Assembly: GCA_945859605.1 (NCBI GenBank)
Contig: OX243826.1
Span: 2,082,282-2,146,281 of the forward strand
Source: Lumbricus rubellus
Taxonomy: Eukaryota; Annelida; Clitellata; Crassiclitellata; Lumbricidae
Reading direction: 5' to 3'
Length of the DNA: 64,000 nt
Both the position numbers and the translations under genes were made by a program. Within the stretch, counting starts at the first letter, position 1. Every line of letters starts with the position of its first letter. The notes under the pieces were generated by a model. It was not told where the DNA came from. It did no database searches and worked only from the letters and a program-made list of their open reading frames with translations. Of the stretch, positions 1-12,200 are shown in pieces.

Positions 1-3000
1 CAAATTTTAAACTAAACGGAAACAAATTGAAAAATTTGTCAAGATATTCTGAACCCACAGAGCAAGAACAACAAAACGCCCGAAATTTACAGCATCTTTC
101 TCTATCAACAAAACAAGCACAAAATGTACATCCACCGATACGCTGACAATAACAGAACATTTCTACATCAACGCACTGACATTAGCAGCACGAAATGTCT
201 AAACTGAAACCCTAATGTCAACACAAGTGCGTATCCGTGTCAACACACCATCAATACCAGCACAGCATATCTGTGTATTGATGCTGAAGACACCAGAACA
301 AAGCTGAACAAATTCAATGGCAATTTACAAGAACATAACTGTATTGAAACCGCAATAGCATGAGAACATAAAGAACACAACAATGTCTGTTAACTTGTTA
401 ATTCAACTAAGAGCACACCTAAATACATCGCTAATTCGTTAACTTAGTTATGAAATAATTATGTGCAACCATTACTTCAAGCAGATGTATTTCCGCGCAA
501 TTCTTATCACTCGTACTTTCACCAACAACGACATTCTAAGATACTTTACACAGTACTTAACATTACCAGCAACATCTTTCGCAGGTACTTGTAAGGAGAC
601 AGAAATGTACATTCAGATACTTCATTAAGCTTCCATTACAAGTCAATTCAAGCAACGTTACGTGTCAGGTAAATACCGAGGTAAATTCCCAAGACATAGG
701 GAATTCCAACACCCCAACGATCCCAAAATAAACGTGACATCAACAACAGATCTTGCATTATAAGGCCAAAGATTAACCCATTAACGACCAGCTACATATG
801 TTTTCAATGCATTTTAGTACACACTGGTTGTTAAAGGGTTAAATAATGTATTCCACGTCGTCCACGATAACTTTATCCAAGGTTCAGCGTTTCAATGAGA
901 CAAGCTACAAGTACGTTCAAGTGTAGTGCACCATAAATCACAATTCAACGCCTACTACGGTCTGTGAGCGATTGGTGCCTAGCCGTGGAATGATTACCAG
1001 AATCACAATTTTGAAAGTACTCAAATAAACAATTTGCATGTTGTAGAAAGACAACGACAATGTGCATGACACATCGTTCATGTAAATCAACAGTTTTGAA
1101 TGTGAGGAACTGATAAAATCTAAGTTTTAACTAAGTTTTTACTTACCAATGTATGCTGGTATTGAATAACTTCAGACTTTAAAGAATTAACAGTCTACAG
1201 CACTTTCTAAGCACTGTTTTAATATACACATGAGCCAACACAACGAACTTGTAGTGTTTAAATGCAGAAAAATTGCAAATATCCTAATTTTCTCCATCAG
1301 TGATAACTGTCGTCGCAATTTCCTTCTCTCTGAAAAATGTAATTGAACGAGTGCAAAAATTCCAGAAACTGGTTCTCAGCATAGGTGTTGGAAACCTTCT
1401 TTCAACTGGATGTCTGACTGTCACTTGCACACATACTGTTACAGCTCGGTCTAGAAGCATTCCCCATGTCAGGCACTCAAGCTGAAATTGTTTTTCTTAA
1501 GAGCTCTAGCTTTTTCGTTTGTACTTTTTTCAAGTACTTTCAAATGTTACAATTGCCTGAATAGTTTGACAGTAATTTCACTGGTTGGATTGGGAGCACC
1601 ACTTATTAATTTTTTCTTTCAGTTGTGCTTTGTAAATGACACATAACAATTATGTAATGACTTCGGCGTAAGACTTAGGCTAAAATCACACGAATAACAC
1701 ACAACTTCATTCCCTTGACAACCCGCAGCAACAGCATTCATCACGTGAATAACACAAACCAAAAACAGAAGGGAATTGCCCATTTATCAAAAACAGAGGG
1801 GAATTTCCCATTTCTCTTCTCACCTAAATACACCTGCACGTCTCCAAAAACTCTTAAAATACGTCCAGCCAAGTTGCAAAGTGTTAAGAAAAAAAGCGCA
1901 AGAAAAATACAGCATTCGTAAATCTAAAGACAGGCAGCTTGAGAAGAAACTAAAAACCAAATTCAAAATAAAAAGAAAACAAAAAACCCAAAGACAACGA
2001 CAATGTCATTCACATATGATGCTGCCATAACAGGCAAAAGTTAGAAACAACAGATTACTTCAATTCAACGTAGCTTGGTCAAATAAGAACATGTCATCCA
2101 CTGTACAGCGGAAATACAATCTTCGCATTTCTTCATTATTATTCTGTACTTATTATCAACACTATAATAATCTTCGTTTAATGACTCAATCTGACAAGAC
2201 CGCAGAATGATTGCAGGTACAGGCTATACGAAATACGGCCCACCATAGCACGACACGCAGGTCGGCTTTACAGCAGTGGGTTCAGTAGCCTAACAGATGC
2301 AGTTACTGCTTGTATTGTTTCTTGTGTTTTTCCTACTCAATGAATCCAGTGGCATGAAGGGTGTTAGTATCATTTTTTAATTAAGTGCCTCTACCCAGTG
2401 GCAGTAGAACCGTCATAGGTTGCGGTATGTCATTTGATGTACGGCGAATTTTACTCTTGGCCTGCCATATTTAAGACCTGCCAAAAAATTCATTGGAATT
2501 ACTAATATCTTCTTAACATTAAAATTTCTCAACCTACTAACTCCCATGACTCTGGCACGACCAAGATGTACATATATAGCTGACGCCGCCACTGCCACCA
2601 CCTGGGATCAGCTGATGGCAATCACCAACTTAATGAAGAAGGTTCCTAGACAGTGCAACTCCACACTGACATAATCATCTGGAAATACTTCCTACAACAC
2701 ATTACCTTACCTTTTCTTCTTCTTCTTCAACCTGACCTGTACACCCAGAACTCTGCTTTCCTCTCCACATACAACACTAGAAATCCTGTTTACCTCTTCC
2801 TAGACATCTACAAATTCCTCTCCACCTAGAACTCCCGCAATTCTGCCAACCTATCCCACCCACAGCAACAGTCAACTATAAAACAACGCTCTCTTGAAAG
2901 TGTTACCAAACTTTCGGAAAATGCTCCCACCCACCCAAACACCAAACTCAATGTTGTCAGGAATCTTCAAACACTACTTCTCACACGACCCAAACAAATG

Positions 3001-3231
3001 TACAGCACAACAACAACATCCACAAACGCAACCTCGACTCGAGCTGCACCGTCCCTTGCACCGACCCTCGAGATAAAATCCTCAACAACGAATGAGGTCG
3101 CCAGGAACCACATTCGAAAAGTCAAACGTCCAACACAGTCTCTTCGTTTAGAAAAGTACAGCAGAGAGTCTTTTGTCTGGAGCCCCGCTAACAGTCGCTC
3201 CTGCCTCGCACACACGCTGGTTCCTTGTCGA
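1..3231. other. Region downstream of the DLG-like gene, no gene recognised
   Basis: No exon or conserved protein could be recognised on either strand. Because the DLG-like coding region ends at 3,232 on the minus strand, the right part of this stretch should contain its 3' UTR, but I could not place a convincing polyadenylation signal. The sequence is AT-rich, with an A-rich block near 1,880-2,000. A piece near 1,560-1,605 ('ggttggattgggagcacc') resembles text near 3,490, 15,980 and 60,820, which suggests a decayed dispersed repeat. The short open frames here have no protein-like composition. Confidence 0.5.
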
Positions 3232-6200
3232 TCAGAGTTTCTCGTTGGAGGGCACCCAGACGATCGGACCCGACTGAATTCGAATGATTTCTTTGACGCG
3301 ACTGAAGATTTCGTCTAGCGCATCGCCCATGACGATAGCTGGAAAGAGAAATCAGACAACGGTTCTACCATCTAATTCAAATCTGGACATTTGAAATTCA
3401 GTTTCCTGATGCACTCCGCCTTGTGCCTAGAGGTCACACCACTATGTTCTTTTCTCGCTTAAAACTGCCTTATTTAGTAGCCGTTGCTGGACTGGGAGCA
3501 CTTCTGAGTAGCTAACCTTGAAGGTGCGCCCTAAAAAAGTCAAATATAATTAGTAAAATTGCTTCTCTTCTATTTTTGTCATTTATGGCATTGCTAATAT
3601 TGCTGTGGTACGAACACACAACCATCAATTCCAGGCAGCTGAAGACATTCCTACAGACCTACACATTACCTGTAAAGTATTGCAGGAATTCCTATACATT
3701 ACCTGTAAAGTATTGCAGGAATTCCTATACATTACCTGTAAAGTATTGCAGAAATTCTTGTTCTTGTCGCCCGGTTTTCTCGAACAGCTGACGTGCCTGA
3801 TCAGCAGAACACCTTTTATTCCATTCCCTGCAATAATAATAATAATATAATAATAATGACAATTTATACGGCGCCGTAACATGACAATACCGCTACAAGG
3901 GTGCCTCACAACTGTGGAATAAGCAGCAACAGATCGCAGACCTGTAATTAATTGTTCCCTAAATATTTTTGTGTGTGCTAAAACTGATGGAATTCTGAAA
4001 GTTTCTCTCACCATCTCCTGCATGGCTCTTCTTGCATGCAGTTCTACACAAAATGTGCATTTTGGATTTGTTTCTGTGTTGTAGAAGCACTTCTGCGCAG
4101 TTAAAACTAAAGTAAAAAAGGTAATTGTCATCCGATTGAGAGTAATTTACCATGGACGATGGGCAGGGACAGAATGAGTTGTGCAGTTCCAAAAGTTCCT
4201 TAATAGTTAATCCATAATCTCTTGTATCATTGTGAGATCCACGCACCCATTCAAGGGATGACAAGCCTCAATCCTCCCATCTGTTTTCACACCAAGCACA
4301 GAAAATGACCAATCAAACAAGGCCATTGCAGATTTACTTGATGTAGCACAGCTACATATGTATTTGTACTGGTCTCAGTGACGCAGCTTAAGCTTATGAG
4401 TGGCGATGAGAACTTTTGGAATATTGTTATTGAATAAATTAGCAACGTGTGCAAGGTCACAACAAAATGCGAATCTGAGTTGCTGACCATCAGCCGCCTT
4501 CGCAGGAAGATGGAGTTAGATATCCAAGTGCTTGAAAGAAGAGGGAAAATAGAAAGATTTTAGACGACATTCCCTAACTAACTAGACCACAAATGTGCAG
4601 CACAGAAAAACGAAGAAACAAGGATTGAAAAAAGTCGTGACGTGACGTACATGATTGACTCGATGCAGCGAGGTTTGATGAAGATTGCGATCGGATGCAT
4701 TCCAGACGAATGCAATCTCTTTATAGCATTTCCACTCACATCCAACAGACAATGCTTGCCCTACAATTAAGAATTTACACAATAAGAAACAACACAACAC
4801 CGTTATTGGCATCAAGCATAATTATTATTATTATGAATCTCGTCTCATAATTCACAACAGTTCGGCGGCTGATTATTATTATTATTATTATTGTCATTAT
4901 TATTAGGTTTGTATGTGCACTTGTTATAGCGCCTCTTCAAGCTCTCTCTACTCAGAGGAGCTCCCAAATGCAGAGCGGACACTGCATCGGAGTTTCACGC
5001 CGAAGCGCTGAGCAATTGTGAGTGAAGGACTTGCCCAAGGTCCTTACGCAGCGAGGTGGATTTGAACCTCGAACCTTCCGGCTCTAAGGCAACGACGCCA
5101 ACACTACACCACCGCGCCCCTCGAGCTAGGAAGATGTGCTGGTGCTGAGGAATTTTTACGTCAAACATGACATTTAAAATCCTATCCTGAACTCAATAAG
5201 AATCCAATACAGCTGCTACTCACCCGATCGGCCACTTCTCTGACGGCCTGGACACTCGTTCCGTACAGGTTGTCGTTGTATTCCCCCGTTTCTATAAATA
5301 GCGACATGTGAATTTCCCGCTCCATCTGTTCCCTTGACGTGACGAAATGGTATTCACGACCGTCGATCTCATTATCCTTTCTGGGTCGGGTCGTATCTAC
5401 GAAGGATATAAACATAGGTCACAGCGTCAGGCAAAAACATCAGGATCATTTATATTTCAATGCCACATTATCAATGATAAACGCATTCTTTATTACCCCT
5501 GAATTAGGAATTATACCAGAATTAGGAATTTCAACAGCAAGACTTACTAAAACTGGTCTACCTATTGCAACTGAACAACTTATTCAACATTCCTCATTAT
5601 ATTAATTGCAGCAGGATTTAAAATCATTGCTGAAATAATTAATGGATCACAACAGAATAATCCATTATAACTGGTCAACGGATTTGAGATGATGAACTTA
5701 TTATTATTATTATTATTATTATAATTATTATTGATGAACTTACGTGGAACACACGTCTCGAATTCATCTGGAAACTCGGAAATAAGATCGTCGCTGACTT
5801 TGTCTTTCAACGGACCGAGAAGAATAACGGGTCGAGTGTACTTCACTGAAACAAGAACAAGACGATGATGATGATGATGAGAGTAGGATTAGCAAAGGAT
5901 GAAAAGAGAGGATAAAAGAAGAGGATGAAAATAAGATGGAAATAAGATATGGACGAAAAGCGGATTATATGTGATAAAGGATGTGAGGAGGAGGAGGAAA
6001 AATTTAAATAGACAGATAATATAGCAATACATATATATATGTGCATGAAGGATTGAAGGTATACATGTATGTATGTATGTATGTATGTATGTATGTATGT
6101 ATGTATGTATGTATGTATGTATGTATGTATGAAGAAGAAGACAGTCTCAGCTGACTACTATCTTACTTACGTTCCTGTCTAACGACGGCTTCGTACGATA

Positions 6201-9200
6201 AGACCGACGGCGGTTCTTCAATTGTTGCAGCTAAAAAACAATCAAATCAGTCATCACTTCGCGCATAACCACACATAAAAAAATAAATAATCCTTTTTTA
6301 AACAGACTGTGGAGTTATGCTTGGGACAGCCAGAGTACAAACAGTTGTAGGGCTAAATACTTTAAAAAAGAACTGAACATAATGAAAATTTGCGCTTCTG
6401 ACTTAAATAACCTCTAATGTGAATGTTTTAAGGGTGTCTAAATTGAGCATTATTATTAACAACAGTTCAATGGTATTCTATGGCTGTTGACATCCCATCG
6501 TCCAATAATTATTAAACTGGGCAAAAATCTGACTTGACTAGTCAGCGCCGGTGTCACGATATAAAGTCCCCCCTCCCCCCATACAAAATCTTCCCTGGAA
6601 ACAGAGTCTCACCCTGGCTAAAAACCGTATTGGATTAAATTTTCCGATTCAAAAGTAGCCTATAATTATATACTTTCCTGTTAAATAATTTAGCAACGTA
6701 AACTAACGGTTTAACCAGATCACCCAGAAATCTTATGAAACTGCATCCGATTTCACGCTGAATAGGGAGACTTTAGTTTGTCGACAGAGAAAATATTCTC
6801 TACCCCAGAGACTTTATTCAGAATATACTCTCCAGGGAAAAATTTATTCTATTCCATCGTCCAATAATTATTAAACTGGGCAAAAATCTGACTTGCGTAC
6901 GTAATAAAATAAATTGACGGCCTATTTTTCAGCAACTCCTGGCTTAAAATAGCGATCTAATTAGTCATAGTTGGTTCATGTCTGTAGATGTCATGTAAAA
7001 ACTTATATAGCTCCACTTCAAGAGAAGACTGATCAGCCTGAGTTATGTTAGTCGTCATCATAGCAGAAATTCCGTCAGTTAGGAAAACAATGCAGAGAAA
7101 ACACGGAGATAGTCACCACCGGCAGGCCCACACACGCACGCACGTGGTACCGGCCAATTATAGGATCATTAATCCAATTACCAGCCACTTTGTGTGCATT
7201 CTTATCGAACAAATGAGGTTAGCGTGATAGAGAAGAAACGAGCGGCAGTTCCAGCAGCTAGCGTTACTTGCATTCCAGACATATTTCAATACTCAAGAGT
7301 GCAATGTAGGTTGACTTCTGACGACTGGGGCTGTTTACTTTCAGGGGCATCGGGTGGGAATGGGGGGGCGGGGGTTCCGACCCACCTGCTGTCAGAGATG
7401 ATGTGATAGATGAGTTATTATTATTCTATTTACCCTGAGTTTTGAACTGTTGATGGCAACCTGGCTACACTACAGAAGGTCATCCTTGTGATGTACTGCA
7501 TTCTTTGATGAATTCTCATATGATGGGTGCTCTCAATGGTGTGTTGTTGGTTAGCATGCTGAACTCTCAAGGAAGAGGTTGTGAGTTCAAATCTCCACCA
7601 GGGCAAAGAATTTTGTTTGAGATTTCTGTTTGACCAACGCTGTAGCCAGGAGAAGTGTTCATAAATAGTTTCCTGTTTCACAGGTTTTCCAAAGGAAATT
7701 CGAAATTATTTTGTAGGTTTACCAGTCAACGGACGCAGAGTTCATACAGTACGGGTAGTGACGTTTGAAGGTGTCTAAAGATCCTGTGTCAGAGTCTTCC
7801 CTAAAAGTATCCCCCCAGAGACTTTATTTCTGACACAGGATCTTTAGACACCTTCAAACGTCACTACCCGTACTGTATGAACTCTGCGTCCGTTGCCAGT
7901 CCAAAGCATGGGTTTATTTAGGGGGTTGACTGGTAAACCCACAAAACAATTAGATCGCTATTTTAAGCCAGGAGTTGCTGAAAAATAGGCCGTCAATTTA
8001 TTTTATTACGTACGCAGGTCACCGGATATATGTGCTACAGCGGGGGAGATCACGACTAAATGTACCTACGCAACAAATTTCTCATTACGATGTCCACATT
8101 TATATCTGTATTGTCCTACAGGCATCTGATTACATTATTTCATCAAATTCTGTCTGAACAGACCTAAACACTAAATCATAACAGTTAACAAACTGTATAG
8201 CTAACTAATATGTTTAAAAAATAAATATTAGCCAGCGGCAAAACAAATGTTTTATAGACGACTTTAGCAAATTAACTTTGCAGAGTGGGTGGGGCAGAGA
8301 AGTTTATTTTGTACGTAGGATGGGGAGAGACATTAAAAATACGATTGTTTGCATACGTAATAAATGGATGCGTCCAAAAACAATAACGGATGTGTTCTTT
8401 GTTCGAAACAAGAAAATTATTTATTCGGCTGTGCTAATCAAAACTGGGTAATTAAAACAACTCTCCAGCAACGTTTCAGGCTTATAAATGTATTCTGCAA
8501 TCAAGATTCTCATATTAATGAACTTGTATATCACGGTTGAATTCATTTTCACTTTAGTTTCCATTCGATGTTTTGTCCAGCACTTAATTTCATGTAATTA
8601 TATGCATAATGATAATGTGCACCCATTATGACTATTTACAGCCAGGTCCAATGATGATGTTGGGTAAGAGCTCCTTGTCCTGTAAAGAGACTAATAACGG
8701 AAAGTTTTTGTATGCAAATCCAATGTGTCAAATGTTCTGGTTCCAATAAAAAATGATTGAATACTCAATAAAAATCCATTGATTGATTGACCAAAAAAAA
8801 AACGATTATTGATTGATCGATAAAAACCAATTGATTGATTGATCAATAAAAACCCATTGATTAATTAATTGATTTTGAAATAAAAACCAATTGATTAGTA
8901 AAAAAATGAGTGATTAACTGATTTATTGATTGATCAACAAAATGTATAGATTGATTGATTGATAATGATCGGTTCATTGTCATACCCTTGTGCTGGTCGG
9001 TGGTGAGGGCATTCTCGCTCTTGCTCCTCTCCTTGCTCCGAACGAAGTGCAGCTTGCGACCGAATAAATGTCGCTTCTTCTTACTCTTCGTCAGAGTCTA
9101 CAGTCGGAAACAGATGCACACTGTCAAAGGCATCGCAATGAAAGGCAAGTCAAGGGAATGGATTGGCAAGTCATTGTGAGGCAAGGAGAGGAAATGGCAC

Positions 9201-12200
9201 ACGAGGAGAGTCAAGTAGAGGTAAAGCGAAATCTGAAGCCAGTGGCCAGAAAAGTTAGGCAGTCAATGCAGGGAAATGGAAGACAAGGAGAGGTTAAGTA
9301 TAGATAAAAAGCAAGGAAGAATGTGGCAAGACAGGTTAGGCTTGGTCCTTAGAAAGTACATTGCTAACTAACTGCAAATTAACATGCTTGCCAGATGACC
9401 AATCATCCATTCCTAAGCTTATATTCAATGTCCCTCACTTACCCCGGTGCTGTCGGATTCTCGGCCTGGAAGGAATTTAACGTTTCTCGTCTTCGATCGT
9501 TCCTTTCTTTCAATTCTACAGCAACACATATGATTCAACATCACTAAAGTGCTTAGCGTTAAATATTGAGAAACCTAATGTGGCATCGTAAAACTGAGTG
9601 TAACGTTAAAACAAAACCTAATTAATGCTATATTATACACGAACTCAAAGAACATTAGAACTAAACTAAATACAAACTTCCCAGTCACTATATCATATGC
9701 AATAACCAATCTTACCACAACATGATAATAACATAACATGTTCTATTTGGAAACAAACATAATATGCAGGACATTGCAGGTAGTAATAACATCAAATTTT
9801 TATGGAGATTTGTCGGTTTATGCAGGAGACCCAAAAAGGGTCAGTTGAGAAAAGATTGGTTTACGGCCAACTATGTAATGTGAAAAACAAAGAGAAAGCT
9901 CTTAAATTATAAAATTTGAACAGAAGGAAATTTTAGAATAAACATCAGAAACATACTGGTAGTAAAAAACAGACCTTATTTACAAACAAACAACAAATTA
10001 TCAAGCTTTACATAATTTATAACTAAACTCAGCATATAATGACTATAAATAGCATTATGTTTACTTTAGAACTTTATAACAACACAATTAAACATAAACA
10101 TTATAACCAAGCTTAATATATTGTTGAAATGTACAAATTAAATTTACATAATAGATAATCTAGATATATAACTTTACACAGTATAAATTTTTTTATCACA
10201 GTGAGCACACGAAGTTGATATTCTCATGGATCCTGATGACTTAATAATTAATTTAATTACTAATTTAATAGTTTTGTGATACTGCAACTTTTTAGGCGAT
10301 AAGTAATGAAGGGAAATGCAACAGGAACAACGTTCTGTTTATAATAATATTACGATGATTGCAAATGAATCACATTCTTTTAAATTTTAAAATATGTCAA
10401 TGAAACTGAATTTCTTTCAAAAATTTGCACAATACTTCTCTTTTAACCCTCGGGCTACCAAGCTTTTTTTGTAACACTGACTACCAAGGGGGGGTGGTTA
10501 CCACCCCCCCTGGATTTTGGGTTTGGTTTGAGATATCATAACTTGTAATACACCAATGGATTCAGCATTCATTTCTGCACAAAATGATATATTTAGGTTT
10601 AATATATATGAATGCACCCCGAAGTTATGAATTTTTTCCATGAGCACCCATAGCTTCACAAAACATGTACTTGCGCATAAGTAAAATGTTGGATTCTGTG
10701 TGTGTAGAACATGATATATATAATTTATAATTAATATAGTCATATATTCAATTATAAAAACTAGTTATAAGTCTTTTTTATGTACAATAAAAAAGAAAAA
10801 ACATGCATATCTATCGAAAAATCAATATAAAACACAAAATTATGCCATTGTCGGTTCGCGTCGAAAAAAAATCGACATTTTCACACATTTAAATTTATTT
10901 TCAGCACTTCCGGTCATCAAAAGACAAATTAATTGGTATCAAAAAATAGCCCTTAATCTCCTCTATAGAATGACATAATTTATTTCTCTTAAAAAATAAA
11001 GTATGGATATGTTATAATAGAAAAAACATGTAAATTTTACAAAAATAAAACACCTTTTTATATATTTTAATTTATTTTGAGCACTTCCGGTTGTCAAAAG
11101 ACAACTCCGTGACCACCAAAATGTAGCCCCACACTCCCTCTATAGAATGGTGTAATTTGTGTCTCTTCATGTCAAAGGACAGATAAGATACAACCGATAA
11201 TCTAGGGGGGTGGTATCCACCCCCCCCCCCTGGTGCCTCGGGTATAATGGGTATAACTTTTGAATGGTATGGTATATCATCACACATTTTACCTCAAAAT
11301 GTGTGCAAATGACCCCCCTACAGCTACCTAAAAGGTCAAATTTTTATTCCATACGGAAAAAGTTTGAACTCGAAAAAACCTAGGGGGGGGGGGGTGGATA
11401 CCACCCCCCCCTGGTAGCCTGAGGGTTAATCAAACTGAATTCTAAGTACTTATAACAATTTAAAAAATATATATTTCCAATAGATACATTGTGTCTGCAA
11501 AACACACTTTTCCATTTAATATCAGTTTCAGCACTTTAAACCATAAAATTTCAAGTACACCACTCATCTTAAATTTCAATGTAATTTTTTAAGCAAAAAG
11601 AGTAAATATTTCAATTATAATTTAGTCAGTAAAACATGCCATAACACTACAAAACGTTTTCAGTCAGAAAAACAAACTACTTTAAGACAACGTTTCTCAG
11701 CAAAACAGAATTTTCTCATTATCACAGACAAGAATAATGTTTGTACTTGCAAGAATTATTGCCACTACAGCAGTGGTCAGTATATCATCTTCTGCTGCTC
11801 TAACCTGCTCTTGCTTGGAATGATACCAAGGCCATGGTCAACCGTGTCTCCTAGCAGTTTCCTGGCCTGCCACCATTCATCATCGCTAGCATTCGTTACA
11901 TGTAGGATGTCACCGTACTTGAAGCTGAGGCCTTTGCCCGGAAGACCACTGTCTCGCACCGGATCGTAGTCAAACAGCGCTCTAAAAAACAAAGAACCAC
12001 AGAATCACAGTAAGTGTAACATAATACGAAGCACTCACTACATGTTATTATGTACAATACCTACTGGCCGTAATGTACTTGATTGTCTTTATATTATATG
12101 TAAAAAACAATTATACATGTATAAACAATATACGGCAATAATGGTTCTGGAATCCTGTACTGAATACACTAAAGGCAGTGCACTACATCTTAACACACAA

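Larger units (their letters stand above)
6889..8021. mobile_element. Nonautonomous TIR element with nested palindrome
   Basis: Terminal inverted repeats of about 74 bp, 6,889-6,962 against 7,948-8,021, containing 'gcgtacgtaataaaataaat' and its complement. The 68 bp from 6,895 and ending at 8,015 appear to match exactly. The interior carries a SINE-like piece (7,535-7,690) and a second large palindrome at 7,711-7,945. No transposase remnant was recognised and the flanks show no clear target duplication, so the superfamily is unknown. It lies in the DLG intron between the exons at 6,171 and 8,986. Confidence 0.7.
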
